64,000 nt of DNA, taken from positions 2,410,001 through 2,474,000 of the forward strand of contig NZ_CP125968.1 in the NCBI RefSeq assembly GCF_030067815.1, in the 5' to 3' direction. The stretch's first letter is position 1. Each line of letters begins with the position of its first letter. This document shows positions 45,636-54,439 of this stretch, piece after piece. A model generated the notes under the pieces. It was not told the origin of the DNA. It searched no databases and saw only the letters and a program-made list of their open reading frames with translations. The DNA comes from Sporosarcina thermotolerans (GTDB lineage: Bacteria > Bacillota > Bacilli > Bacillales_A > Planococcaceae). The translations under genes and the position numbers were made by a program.

Positions 45636-46555
45636 CTATTTCGCTTCATACATATACAATTCATCACGGTCTAAAAACAGCAGCATATTTTCCCGGTTAC
45701 TGACTAATTGTGCCTCAACAACCATTCCATTCGGTTTAATCAACTCGATTTTATGGATTTTCTTAAAGATTTCTCCTTCGCGCTGCAGCTCAATCATTGC
45801 CTGCTGCCCCCATCTATTCAAATATGCAACAATCTTCTCTCCGCTTACCGCAAACGAGTTGAAACTTATATCTTCGGTGAATAATACACTGACTGCCCTT
45901 CTTTTCGCATTCCAATTTTCGATTCAATACTGAAGAAAAACCAAATCCCACCGTTAGAATCACCATTCAGCGCAAGACACTCAAAAATGTGATATTCCTT
46001 ATCCTCCTCAAGGGAATCTAACTTACGACCCATAGAATCCCAGCCAACGAGCCCGCTCCTGCCGACCGGTTTCTCCCAGCCGTAATTGCCAAAAACCCCT
46101 TCATCAAAGTATCCGGTCCAAATCTCCTGATTCCTTGTCACATACACATGCTCAATCCCATCGCCTAAACAAAAAGATCGGATAAAACGTCCATTCAAAT
46201 CATACACCCTTGCATTTTCTTCAATATTCTGCGCATCGTGATAATACGAACGAGCACAGACAAGCATGAAATGCTCGTCATCAATCGGCTGTATAAAATG
46301 ATAATTCCACGTTTCTTCTGGCAATTGGATCACATTCTTCTTTCCGTCCTTCAAATGTACGACATGATAACTGTAGCTCTTCTCCGTAACCGTTGAGGGG
46401 AAACTACCATTAATTAAAGGAGGAATTTCTTCCGCCAGTAAGACGAATACATCATTATGATGTCCGATTGCGATTGAACGTGGAATCAACTGTTTCAACT
46501 CTTCGTGCAGATTTGCTATAGGGGTCACCGGTATATTAAGTATTGGTTTCATCAT
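45636..46555 (-). CDS. hypothetical cytoplasmic protein, possible beta-propeller-like (one apparent frameshift)
   Basis: One G lost in a G run near 45885 breaks the frame; repaired it has 306 residues from ATG 46555 (AAGGG 9 bases upstream). Repeated strand-turn blocks such as IAIGHHNDVFVLLAEEIPPL, YHFIQPIDDEHFMLVCARSY, YDLNGRFIRSFCLGDGIEHV, GGIWFFFSIESKIGM and the restored FTEDISFNSFAVSGEKIVAY suggest a beta-propeller. No signal peptide. No named family recognised. Confidence 0.6.
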
Positions 46556-46615
46556 ATTCAGCTGCCCTTCATGGATTGACGTCATACTTTTTTGAGCTCA
46601 TTGTATAGATGTCCT

Positions 46616-46644
46616 TATTTAACTAAACCCGTTAGTGGAATAGC
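46616..46644. repeat. dispersed palindromic repeat copy (short form)
   Basis: TATTTAACTAAACCCGTTAG TGGAATAGC, lacking the central CTGCC. One copy of the family described in the findings. Confidence 0.5.
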
Positions 46645-46670
46645 TAATACAAGTTCAATTTGCTGATGCT

Positions 46671-47102
46671 TCACTGGTCCGTTAATTCTTCTCCTGTAAC
46701 GATTTTAAATAGCTCTGCTGACTTGTCTATGTCTAATTTGACATATTGATTTCCTCCAATGAGTACTACTTTATCTATGTTTGGAGTGATCCATAGTTCA
46801 TATAATACCGCTTTGGCTTCAATGTTAGGATTTTTAAAACGAAATGCAAATCTGTAATCAGGTGGGGTTACCATTTCTGCTTTTGCATTTATCCAATTTG
46901 CATCTTTTAAGATTTCTTTCAATTTTTGAACCTGCTCATTATCAGTGACCTCTCTAAAGTCTTCATAGTTATTTTCATCGCCAATACGCTTTTCGACTAC
47001 TATACTTAGTTCCGTGTTTTGTAAATCGTTTGAACAACCTACTAATAAAATTGAAAATATCCCGATTAAGCTAATGAGTAATTTTAACGTCTTAAAATTC
47101 AT
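46671..47102 (-). CDS. YhfM-like lipoprotein
   Basis: 143 residues. Signal peptide with lipobox LLVGC (cysteine about residue 23). Mature domain includes ELSIVVEKRIGDENNYEDFR, VTDNEQVQKLKEILKDANW and LYELWITPNIDKVVLIGGNQ, similar to small Bacillus lipoproteins of the YhfM kind. Function unknown. Confidence 0.6.
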   Translation of the reverse strand: MNFKTLKLLISLIGIFSILLVGCSNDLQNTELSIVVEKRIGDENNYEDFREVTDNEQVQKLKEILKDANWINAKAEMVTPPDYRFAFRFKNPNIEAKAVLYELWITPNIDKVVLIGGNQYVKLDIDKSAELFKIVTGEELTDQ

Positions 47103-47224
47103 GCCTCCTTTTACGCTCAGAACTCTGAACGGTTAGATAGATCACAGACACATCCCCTTTTTAAATCCATATTTTCATAATTATTCTGCTTTAGTTGAAG
47201 AAGAAAGAGTACACTCCGTTGCAC

Positions 47225-47290
47225 CTGCTCATCATTGTATTTCAAATATCCTGTTCCGATAGCTTAATGATTTCCAATATAAATTGATAC
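47225..47290 (-). pseudogene. remnant of an FVVWN-family lipoprotein gene
   Basis: Minus-strand DNA reads AIGTGYLKYNDEQVQRSVLF next to a broken upstream stretch, resembling NYYPIGTGYFKI of the paralogue at 43930-44385. No complete frame or start remains. Confidence 0.4.
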
Positions 47291-47306
47291 TTGTTGATAG
47301 CCATAT

Positions 47307-47716
47307 CTAATCATTACTGATAATTTCAATGTAATAAGCTGCAATTTTACCTGGAAGCGATTCTCTTAGGTTGTCACCATAAACACGTACTTCTTGGTTT
47401 ATCTTCAGGTCATCAAATATGTTGTGATTCTCAGCAACATTGTGTTTTGACACGATGATACTATCCATTCCATAGTTCGAGGTAAAGTATCCTGTTAATC
47501 TCCCCCATACGCTTACTGGTTCTTTCGCTAACCATACAGTATCAATTCTTTTGGAAACCACATAACCCTCTATGGTTATATAATCATCTGGCATATCGAT
47601 TACATCAACTGAAGATCTTTGATTGGATAGAGTCCGTTGAAGAGGAATGATAATGCCAAAACAAGTAAACAGGTAACTAATAACCTTTTATATGATGGAT
47701 ACCGATACGTAACCAA
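47307..47716 (-). CDS. DUF3221-like (YobA-like) small secreted/anchored protein (one apparent frameshift)
   Basis: TTG 47716 follows AAAGGGG. The N-terminus LVTYRYPSYKRLLVTCLLVL is a signal/anchor helix; after one restored base near 47630 it joins NQRSSVDVIDMPDDYITIEG and continues YVVSKRIDTVWLAKEPVSVW to IAAYYIEIISND, an OB-like domain. Repaired length is exactly 137 codons. Function unknown. Confidence 0.5.
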
Positions 47717-47811
47717 GAAAACACCCCTTTCACCATTTTTATTCACGAGGATATCTTTTCTCCTGGTTATGAGTACCAATATTAAGAATCAACAGAAGGC
47801 GTTTCTCTATT

Positions 47812-47846
47812 TTACTAAAGCACCTCGTTAGTTGAAGAAGAAATCC
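47812..47846. repeat. dispersed palindromic repeat copy
   Basis: TTTACTAAAGCACCTCGTTA GTTGAAGAAGAAATC; CGTTAGTTGAAGAAG right arm conserved. Lies between two small envelope genes. Confidence 0.55.
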
Positions 47847-47849
47847 TAT

Positions 47850-48239
47850 CTAATTAAAAGTTTCTTCTTTCCATATTTCAAATATAACAGCTTTAAGAAA
47901 CTTTCCCTCTTTGACTTCGATAGCTATTGCTTCCTTTTTATTAATATCGGTTATCTCATAATACTTTGTTCCTTCTTTATATTTATTTGAGAAGTTCCCA
48001 CTAGTGTCAGAAATTTCTTGTTGAGAATAGAAAGTAACTTCGCCAATTTCAGCACCTATTTCCTCTTCATTAACTTCCTCTTCTGTAACAACATAAGATT
48101 CATTCCCCCATGTAACGAATTCAGTTACCCAGCTTGCACTCGAAACAGTTTGTATTTCATTCTCTGATTTTCCATCAACCAAAGAACAACCTGCTAATAT
48201 AACAACTCCAAGAATTGTTACTATTAAAATCCTTTGCAT
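47850..48239 (-). CDS. lipoprotein of the FVVWN paralogous family
   Basis: 129 residues from ATG 48239 (GGAGGTG 5 bases upstream). Lipobox VILAGC. Mature domain: ASWVTEFVTWGNESYVVTEE, IGAEIGEVTFYS, SGNFSNKYKEGTKYYEITDI and EAIAIEVKEGKFLKAVI, matching 42969-43307 and 43930-44385 block for block. Function unknown. Confidence 0.7.
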   Translation of the reverse strand: MQRILIVTILGVVILAGCSLVDGKSENEIQTVSSASWVTEFVTWGNESYVVTEEEVNEEEIGAEIGEVTFYSQQEISDTSGNFSNKYKEGTKYYEITDINKKEAIAIEVKEGKFLKAVIFEIWKEETFN

Positions 48240-48300
48240 AGGCACACCTCCGATATATTAGACATTCCTAGTCTGCTACGTTGGTTCAATAAGAAAAAAG

Positions 48301-48345
48301 GCTTTACTCCTTCCTGAAGTAAAGCACCCGTTAGTTAAATAAACG
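48301..48345. repeat. dispersed repeat copy with GCTTTACT hairpin
   Basis: GCTTTACT and AGTAAAGC form a hairpin around CCTTCCTGA, followed by ACCCGTTAGTTAAATAAAC. The same composite (hairpin plus CGTTAGTT arm) recurs near 49568-49627. Confidence 0.6.
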
Positions 48346-48380
48346 ACAATTGCGCCCGTTTCGGAATATAGGAAAATTCA

Positions 48381-48797
48381 TTAACCCTCTATAAGTGCAT
48401 GGTACTTCAAGATTTTTCCTTCGGATTCCACGAGTAAAATAGGACCTTTCTTTTCGATAGGTGAAAAAATCTTTGCACCAACAGGTAGCTTATTTGACAT
48501 TTCATTTTCAAAGTTTGTATCTGTATCATTTCTTTTTTTGATTTCCCCTACTTGCGCGCCCTTTGTTAAAGTTAATTCCCCGACCCAGTCAATTCCATTA
48601 ACGTAAATTAAACCCTCGAATTGAAATATATCAGCTTCAGGGTCTGATGTTAGAACTTCTTCGGCACTAGGATTTCCAGGACTATGAACTTCTAACTTAC
48701 CTGTACCTGATGAACTAGAACCTGATGAACTGGAACATCCATAAGCAGTTAATATTACGAAAAAAACCAAACTGAAAAATAATCTTGGTACTTTCAC
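48381..48797 (-). CDS. serine-rich lipoprotein
   Basis: 138 residues from GTG 48797 (GGAGGGA upstream). Lipobox TAYGC followed by a serine-rich linker (SSSSGSSSSG). The mature domain EGLIYVNGIDWVGELTLTKG, AQVGEIKKR, MSNKLPVGAKIFSPIEKKGP, ILLVESEGKILKYHALIEG preserves the order of the FVVWN family (V-GEI, N-K-P-G-K-F, LLVE-GK), so it is probably a distant member. Confidence 0.65.
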   Translation of the reverse strand: MKVPRLFFSLVFFVILTAYGCSSSSGSSSSGTGKLEVHSPGNPSAEEVLTSDPEADIFQFEGLIYVNGIDWVGELTLTKGAQVGEIKKRNDTDTNFENEMSNKLPVGAKIFSPIEKKGPILLVESEGKILKYHALIEG

Positions 48798-48863
48798 GTT
48801 ATCCCTCCTCGTACCATTAGACTGACTACGGTAAAATAAGTTACTTAATTGTTCTATACACTT

Positions 48864-48895
48864 TTCAACTAAACTGCTGCGTTAGTTTAATAAGA
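48864..48895. repeat. dispersed palindromic repeat copy
   Basis: TTCAACTAAACTGCTGCGTT AGTTTAATAAGA; both arms (AACTAAAC / GTTAGTTTAATAA) present. Confidence 0.65.
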
Positions 48896-48960
48896 AATGA
48901 GCCGTCTTCTAACAGGTCAATGATCTTCAAGTAAAGCTATCCGTTAAATAAGAAGAAAGT

Positions 48961-49155
48961 TTATCTACTTACTTGTATTGAATAAATAAATAATATTGCC
49001 AAAACAATACCTATAACATATTTAGAGAATTGCTTAAGTCTATCATTTTCAAATGTCTTAATTAACAAGTAAAAAAAGCCGATTACCCAAATGCCATTTT
49101 GGAAAAAAGTAGCAATTATATTTCTAAACATATTTAAGAAAAAATAAAAGTCCAA
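48961..49155 (-). CDS. 64-residue membrane protein
   Basis: Two hydrophobic segments (ATFFQNGIWVIGFFYLLIKT and YVIGIVLAILFIYSIQV). TTG 49155 follows AGGTGGG. No family recognised; located among small lipoproteins. Confidence 0.5.
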   Translation of the reverse strand: MDFYFFLNMFRNIIATFFQNGIWVIGFFYLLIKTFENDRLKQFSKYVIGIVLAILFIYSIQVSR

Positions 49156-49207
49156 TAATATCCCACCTATATCTTATGATATTTTACCGCAATTAACCAA
49201 ACCACTT

Positions 49208-49236
49208 AATGAACTAAACTGCCCCGTTAGTGAAAA
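49208..49236. repeat. dispersed palindromic repeat copy
   Basis: ATGAACTAAACTGCCCCGTT AGTGAAAAA; centre CTGCCCCG as in the consensus. Confidence 0.6.
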
Positions 49237-49281
49237 ATAATTATAATTTCACTGTCCAAATTTTATAGATAATTTGACCAT

Positions 49282-49527
49282 TTATTTCTGTTTTTTCTGT
49301 ACAGACATCGATTTGTAAATTGTTATAATCAGCCCATTGAGGAAAAGAGATGCTAAATAGTTAATTACCTTTTCATCAGGTGTGGCATATCCTACATTAT
49401 TTTTATTACTTAAATAGGCAACAAAATCTGGATATAATGCTTCTGTCCATTCTTTAACTTCAAACTCCGAGTCAAAAATACGGTTATCCTCTTTATGGCT
49501 TCCATTTATCCATTTAACATTCTCCAT
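49282..49527 (-). CDS. 81-residue hypothetical protein
   Basis: ATG 49527 follows AGGTGG. Sequence MENVKWINGSHKEDNRIFDS, EFEVKEWTEALYPDFVAYLS, then a hydrophobic C-terminal stretch LASLFLNGLIITIYKSMSV. The abrupt change in character near residue 60 could be a hidden frame change. No family recognised. Confidence 0.45.
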   Translation of the reverse strand: MENVKWINGSHKEDNRIFDSEFEVKEWTEALYPDFVAYLSNKNNVGYATPDEKVINYLASLFLNGLIITIYKSMSVQKKQK

Positions 49528-49567
49528 TGAGTCCACCTCATTTCCAAGTTTCTCATCATCTATTATG

Positions 49568-49627
49568 CTAACCTGCCCCGTTAGTTCAATAAAAAAAGTG
49601 CTTTACTACCTTATTGAAGTAAAGCAC
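49568..49627. repeat. palindromic repeat followed by a 10-bp-arm hairpin
   Basis: CTAACCTGCCCCGTTAGTTC AATAAAAAAA is followed by the perfect hairpin GTGCTTTACT / AGTAAAGCAC (49598-49607 and 49618-49627). It lies just after the lipoprotein stop at 49645 on the minus strand and could terminate that gene. Confidence 0.65.
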
Positions 49628-49644
49628 CTGGTCGTTTTAAAGTA

Positions 49645-50106
49645 CTACTTTACTTCTAAAACAAATGCATAAAATGCATCTCCAAAGGATACATTCTCAT
49701 TCTTTTCATCCATCCACCATACTCCATAAGAATAATAATAAACACCCTTTTGTATTGGTGCAGAAAAACCATTTTCTTCAATCAGAACTCCGCTTTCATT
49801 ACTTCCATTTATCTGAACAAGATAGAATTCATTTGGTTTTGGTTTGTAGTCCATGCTAAAAGTTATTTTCTCACCAGGAGTCACTTTAATAGGCTCTTTT
49901 TCTTTTAATAGTTCAACAGGTCCAACTGTATCGGCACAACCACCTGTCCAACAATAGGTGCCAAGTTTCGTTTCATATTTATCATTATCAATTACTATAT
50001 AGACTTCTGGCGGCTTGTCTCCTGACACTCCTGACATTCCCTCTATTGAACAACCCGCAATGATAAGAACTAAAAGAACTACAAATATAAAGAAATACTT
50101 ATTCAT
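49645..50106 (-). CDS. lipoprotein of unknown function
   Basis: 153 residues from ATG 50106 (AAAGGTGG upstream). Lipobox LIIAGC. The mature domain has a CWTGGC pair of cysteines (about residues 52-57), then KVTPGEKITFSMDYKPKPNE, FYLVQINGSNESGVLIEENG and VYYYSYGVWWMDEKNENVSF, an immunoglobulin-like strand pattern. Extracellular, membrane-anchored. No named family. Confidence 0.65.
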   Translation of the reverse strand: MNKYFFIFVVLLVLIIAGCSIEGMSGVSGDKPPEVYIVIDNDKYETKLGTYCWTGGCADTVGPVELLKEKEPIKVTPGEKITFSMDYKPKPNEFYLVQINGSNESGVLIEENGFSAPIQKGVYYYSYGVWWMDEKNENVSFGDAFYAFVLEVK

Positions 50107-50169
50107 AAACAACCACCTTTAAAGTTTATGATTAGACGTAAATAATTATTTGAAAGTTACAAAATTAGT

Positions 50170-50200
50170 TCGGCTATTCTGCCGCGTTAGTTCAACAAGA
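50170..50200. repeat. dispersed palindromic repeat copy
   Basis: TCGGCTATTCTGCCGCGTTA GTTCAACAAGA; right arm GTTAGTTCAACAAG intact. Confidence 0.55.
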
Positions 50201-50250
50201 AGGCAAGGATGCCATACGGCCCCTAATCATCCACTATTGCACCCATTAGT

Positions 50251-51048
50251 TTAAGAACCTGAACTTACTTTTAAACTTTCTAGTGAATCGGTCACTGACT
50301 TCCATGCCGATGATGACGGATCAATAACCATAAAATGTTCCACGTCTGGAAGTACCACCAAACGAACTTTATCGCCCTGTTCAATAGCCCTACGATGATA
50401 CTCAATACTCAAATCAACTGGAACATGACGATCTAATTCACCATGAATCAATATTTGTTCGACATTCAAAGGCAACAATTCTATCGGTGAAGCTAACCTA
50501 TAACGTTCAGATACTTCTTGTGGTGATCCACCAATAAATGAAGCTACTGGACTAGTCATCCCTTTTTCTTCATGGATTTCCCACATCTTTCTCAAATCTA
50601 AAACCCCTGCCAAACTTATTACACTCCGTATAGGAATAAGAAGAGTATTACCTATCCCGTCCGTTTGAACTTTGTTATACCGAGATGCCAACCAAAGAGC
50701 CAAGTGTCCCCCTGCTGAATGCCCAAGGATAACCACCCGCGAGAGGTCGAGCTTAAAGCGTTCCTGAAGTTGAGTGAGGTGGTTTACAGCATCAATAACA
50801 TCAATAAATGTTCCTGACCAACCTCCACCATCTTCTCCGACTCGACGATATTCAATATTCCAAGTAGCATAACCACGACGAGTCAAATCTTCATCAAGTG
50901 GTGTATTTTCTTCAAGTCCGTATTTTGATTGCCAAAAACCACCATGAATTGTAACAACTACTGGACTAAGTCCAGGAATATCTGGTATACGCAATACACC
51001 GAATTGGGACGGGTGATCTCCATAAGGTATATGAAAAACTTTTGTCAA
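50251..51048 (-). CDS. alpha/beta hydrolase, BD-FAE/kynurenine-formamidase-like
   Basis: 265 residues. Oxyanion-hole motif VVVTIHGGFWQ (about residue 34), nucleophile serine in VVILGHSAGGHLALWLASRY (about residue 113), late aspartate in ILIHGELDRHVPVDLS and histidine in VLPDVEHFMVIDP: a full catalytic triad. TTG 51048 follows AAGGGAG by 8 bases. Esterase or arylformamidase-like; substrate unknown. Confidence 0.82.
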   Translation of the reverse strand: MTKVFHIPYGDHPSQFGVLRIPDIPGLSPVVVTIHGGFWQSKYGLEENTPLDEDLTRRGYATWNIEYRRVGEDGGGWSGTFIDVIDAVNHLTQLQERFKLDLSRVVILGHSAGGHLALWLASRYNKVQTDGIGNTLLIPIRSVISLAGVLDLRKMWEIHEEKGMTSPVASFIGGSPQEVSERYRLASPIELLPLNVEQILIHGELDRHVPVDLSIEYHRRAIEQGDKVRLVVLPDVEHFMVIDPSSSAWKSVTDSLESLKVSSGS

Positions 51049-51109
51049 TATAAAAACTCCCTTCCAACGCCACCACTTTAATTCAACAAGAAGAACCCAC
51101 TACTCCTCT

Positions 51110-51140
51110 TTATTGAGTATCCTGCTCCGTTAGTGAAAAT
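51110..51140. repeat. dispersed palindromic repeat copy
   Basis: TTATTGAGTATCCTGCTCCG TTAGTGAAAAT; diverged left arm, conserved CTGCTCCGTTAGT centre. Confidence 0.55.
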
Positions 51141-51204
51141 ACTCCATATGACTATACTTCTATTAAGTTGGCAATAATCCCTTTAATATTACTCTCTTAG
51201 GGGA

Positions 51205-52049
51205 ATGGAATTGTTATTGTCAAAAGCATGGTCTTCGTTTGAAGCTGATAAACGGATAGAGGGTTTTTCACCACAATCGTTGAAGGCCTATCAATTACAG
51301 TCTACGATACTAATCAGTTATTTTAAGGATGTAGAGATGGACTTGCTGAATACGAATAAACTGAAGGAATATCTTGCCGTATCGTGTAAGCATTTAAAAC
51401 CAGCCAGTCTTGCACATCATATCCGATTTCTGAAATCTTTTTTTCGTTGGTCTCATGAAGAAGGCTACCTGAGTAAGAATCCAACTTCCAAGATTAAAGA
51501 ACCCAAAGTCGGTAAGCATATACCTAACCATTTAACCGAAAGAGAGATTGAACACCTTCGTGAATCCTGTCATACCCCAATAGAAAAAGTGATTTTTGAA
51601 TTCATGTTTTCTACCGGTTGTCGAATTGGAGAAATAGTTGCCTTAGAAAAGAACAATATTAATTGGACCAACCAATCCGCGATTGTTAGAGGAAAAGGGG
51701 ATAAGAAAGGGAAGTTTATTTCAATACACGTTGCATCATATGGCTTAAACGATATCTTGAAAGCCGGAATGACAATAATCCTGCCATCTTTGTGACAGCA
51801 CGGCAGCCACAAAAAATGAGTGTCGCCCAAATGCGATACATCATCAAGCGAATTTCTAATCGTGCCGAAATCAACAAAGAGATTCATCCACACCAACTTA
51901 GACACAGCTATGCAACTCATTTATTGAATAATGGAGCTCCTATTGAAGTCATACAAAGTCTTTTGGGACATGAGAAAAGTGAAACTACAAGGATATACGC
52001 TGAATTAAGCGGAAGGCTAAGGAAAGAGTATTATCAGAAGTACTTTTAA
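51205..52049 (+). CDS. tyrosine recombinase/integrase, XerD-like (one apparent frameshift)
   Basis: One base lost near 51745; repaired it has about 281 residues. N-terminal SAM-like core-binding domain (LKAYQLQSTILISYFKDVEM, FLKSFFRWSHEEGYLSKNPT), then the catalytic domain with arginine in FMFSTGCRIGEIVAL, HQLRHSYATHLLNNGAPIEV, LLGHEKSETTRIYAELSGR carrying H, R, H and the nucleophilic tyrosine. AGGGG is adjacent to ATG 51205 and 7 bases before TTG 51211, so TTG is the likelier start. No attachment sites or phage genes were seen nearby. Confidence 0.82.
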
Positions 52050-52084
52050 ATGTAAGGAGCCACGTCTTAACAGACATGGCTCTA

Positions 52085-52112
52085 CTTGACTAAAGCACTC
52101 CGTTAGTAAAAA
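52085..52112. repeat. dispersed palindromic repeat copy
   Basis: CTTGACTAAAGCACTCCGTT AGTAAAAA after the integrase stop. Confidence 0.5.
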
Positions 52113-52196
52113 AATCAGAAACGCTTACATAACAATCGTGCCTGATTATGGAAGTTCATAGTCTATTCAACTTACACTACCTAATATTAAAATAAG

Positions 52197-52747
52197 CTAT
52201 TTGGAATATTTTTTTCCGGAATTATCAAATCGGAAAATAGTCTGTTGTCCATTAAACGTTTCCCCGTTTGTTTCAGTGTAGACTCCATTAGTGTAATTTG
52301 ATAGTGACCTCCTCCAAAATTTTTTTCCAGCAATGTTTTTCTCTAATGGGTTAGTAAACAACTCCCAATTCCCTTTAAATTGGTCAAATACTATATTTGC
52401 TGCTCTTTCAGCAATACCTTTCCCTCTTAATGATTGAATTAAAAAGAACTCATTTACAAAATAGTCAATTCCTTCATTACAATGTGGTGGGGTTGCTATT
52501 AGGATAAACCCTGCTGGAATCCCATCTACTAAAATTACATAGGGGAATAAAACTTCTGGCTTTTCCCACCAAATATTTTGAACTTCATACTGATCATTTA
52601 ATGTTCGAAAATCGTCACTATCCTCATATATCCCGTGAACATTGGGGTTCTACCATAATGTCCAGAAAGGTCATATAGGTATAAAGGATATAAGTTTTTT
52701 ATAATATATGCTTCACTTTTATCTGTTAAACGAACATCAATTTTCAT
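52197..52747 (-). CDS. GNAT family acetyltransferase (one apparent frameshift)
   Basis: ATG 52747 follows AAAGGAG. The reading MKIDVRLTDKSEAYIIKNLY, PLYLYDLSGHYGR breaks near 52650; one restored base continues PNVHGIYEDSDDFRTL, VILVDGIPAGFILIATPPHC, FFLIQSLRGKGIAERAANIV (acetyl-CoA loop RGKG-IAE) and GNWELFTNPLEKNIAGKKFW. Repaired length is 183 residues. Target unknown. Confidence 0.65.
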
Positions 52748-52887
52748 AGGCTTCTCCTTTAAAATAGTATTTGTATATGCTGTAATTGTAATAAGAGTAG
52801 GCCGATGAATATATATTATAAACGATTATAAAACGTTCTTTACATAGAAAAGTCACATCAGATTTAGTCCAATGTGACATATAAAAA

Positions 52888-53154
52888 CTATTCTTTTGAG
52901 TAAACAATTTTTTTAATACTATCGTGAGAAAGAAAGAATTGATTTGAAAGTTGTTCTATAGTTACCCCAACGGAAAAACGTTGTCGGATCTCAAGGTTTC
53001 TCTGTTTTAAGTAATTTTTACTCCCTGACCTTTCTCCCCATTTCTTTTGTAATCCCTTTGAAATAGGGACATAAACCATTTCTCCATTTACATACTTCTG
53101 TATCTCCTCCAGCAGTTCTTTTGGAAAGATACTTTTTGCATTTACATATTTCAT
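52888..53154 (-). CDS. CD3324-family helix-turn-helix protein
   Basis: 88 residues from ATG 53154 (AAGGAGCGAGG upstream). MKYVNAKSIFPKELLEEIQK, YVNGEMVYVPISKGLQKKWG and the C-terminal helix-turn-helix RFSVGVTIEQLSNQFFLSHD, SIKKIVY match the small CD3324 group. Probably DNA-binding; regulated genes unknown. Confidence 0.8.
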   Translation of the reverse strand: MKYVNAKSIFPKELLEEIQKYVNGEMVYVPISKGLQKKWGERSGSKNYLKQRNLEIRQRFSVGVTIEQLSNQFFLSHDSIKKIVYSKE

Positions 53155-53363
53155 GTTAGCCTCGCTCCTTAAAATAGAATAAATTTTCAAGGTAGCAAAG
53201 TCATTACTACAAACAAATTATCACTTTGCAGGCGGAAATCAATTTCTAGCCCTATACAAACAACCGCCGTTGTTCATAGTGCAAACTTTGCATAGAGCTG
53301 TTCTTTAACTTTCCCCTATTTACTGTCATAGCAATTCACCTTTCCGTCCTTATACAACTACAG

Positions 53364-53520
53364 TTAGATTTCTTTTAACCACTTCGGCAATAACTTACCG
53401 ATATCCTTCAAAGTGTAAGACAAAATCCAAATTAGTTCATCTGGATAATGAAGAAAAATTCTCTTCCCATACTCCAATGCAATACCCAATTCATTCAGCA
53501 ATATGGCCCGATTGTTGGAC
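53364..53520 (-). pseudogene. C-terminal gene remnant
   Basis: An open stretch without start, NNRAILLNELGIALEYGKRI, FLHYPDELIWILSYTLKDIG, KLLPKWLKEI, ends at TAA 53364. A stop lies just upstream in frame. It is all that can be seen in the gap 53155-53691 besides repeat copies. Family not recognised. Confidence 0.35.
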
Positions 53521-53538
53521 TCAAGTTAAATTACACTC

Positions 53539-53632
53539 TTAAACTTGCCCCTTTAGTTTAATAAGCACCAGTTAGAGCCGTCTATTCAGCCCAATGATCT
53601 TCAAGTAAAGCACCCCGTTAGTTTAATAAAAA
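53539..53632. repeat. two dispersed repeat copies close together
   Basis: Copies at 53539-53568 (TTAAACTTGCCCCTTTAGTT TAATAAGCAC) and 53600-53632 (TTCAAGTAAAGCACCCCGTT AGTTTAATAAAAA), separated by about 30 bases. Confidence 0.55.
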
Positions 53633-53691
53633 CAGAGACGCTTCTTAAACAATTGCGCCCGATTATGGAAATGGGTTCCATTTTCATATAC

Positions 53692-54138
53692 TCAGACATA
53701 TTTTTCTGGTATGTACAACCGCATATAAAGATAACCATCCTCCATATCGTCTGTTATTTCAAAGCCGATGTTGCTCCAAAATTTTTGTGCGGTTCTATTT
53801 TCTAGATTAACTGGTAAGGAGATCCTTCTTGCATTAAATTCTTTACACAAATATTCAATACAAAGCTTAGCCGCTGCTGATCCATAGCCTCTTTTTTGAA
53901 AACGGCTATCTATCATAAAATTTATGATTTGGGGGTTATTTTCGCCAATATACATTGAAACAAAACCCACCATCACATTATCGGCATAAATTGCAAAAGG
54001 GCGTGAATCATCATAAAATACCCACGCTTCGGCTAATGACCACGCTACAGAATCTACAAAGTCCACATTGGTATCAATTGTACGCAAGTTTAAACATTCT
54101 TCATAATTGTCACTATTAATTTTTCTTAACTCTAGCAA
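53692..54138 (-). CDS. GNAT acetyltransferase, spermidine/diamine N-acetyltransferase-like
   Basis: 148 residues from TTG 54138, set by GGAAGGTG 8 bases upstream. ELRKINSDNYEECLNLRTID, the FAIYADNVMVGFVSMYIGEN strand pair, acetyl-CoA loop RFQKRGYGSAAAKLCIEYLC and NRTAQKFWSNIGFEITDDME match the BltD/PaiA polyamine acetyltransferases. Single gene in the accessory region. Confidence 0.8.
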   Translation of the reverse strand: MLELRKINSDNYEECLNLRTIDTNVDFVDSVAWSLAEAWVFYDDSRPFAIYADNVMVGFVSMYIGENNPQIINFMIDSRFQKRGYGSAAAKLCIEYLCKEFNARRISLPVNLENRTAQKFWSNIGFEITDDMEDGYLYMRLYIPEKYV

Positions 54139-54246
54139 AGCAATATCACCTTCCAAACATAGTTATGACTGTTTAATGTATATAATTCAACTTTTGAAAA
54201 GTGGAATTAGCAAATAAATCTTAATACAACCTGGAAATCCTAGAAC

Positions 54247-54320
54247 TTAATGCTCCAATTGATTTTGAATCAGTTCTCCTTGATAATAGTCATTGATATA
54301 GTCGCATTGCATCACTTTAT
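54247..54320 (-). pseudogene. short C-terminal gene remnant
   Basis: Reads KVMQCDYINDYYQGELIQNQ LEH to TAA 54247 with no start or upstream frame. It looks like the end of a longer, deleted gene in the 54157-54439 gap. Family not recognised. Confidence 0.3.
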
Positions 54321-54378
54321 TATTATAGCTCTATGCCACATAATGGCCCGATTGTTGAACACAGGTTAAACAACCATC

Positions 54379-54410
54379 TTCAACTAACCTGCCTCGTTAG
54401 TTCAAGAAGG
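54379..54410. repeat. dispersed palindromic repeat copy
   Basis: TTCAACTAACCTGCCTCGTT AGTTCAAGAAGG; both arms present. Confidence 0.6.
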
Positions 54411-54439
54411 ATTTCCAAGTAGCGACACCTTACTAATAA

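Noticed and set aside
51205..52049. Prophage centred on the tyrosine recombinase
   Set aside because: No phage structural, lysis or repressor genes flank it; the nearby genes are small lipoproteins and acetyltransferases.
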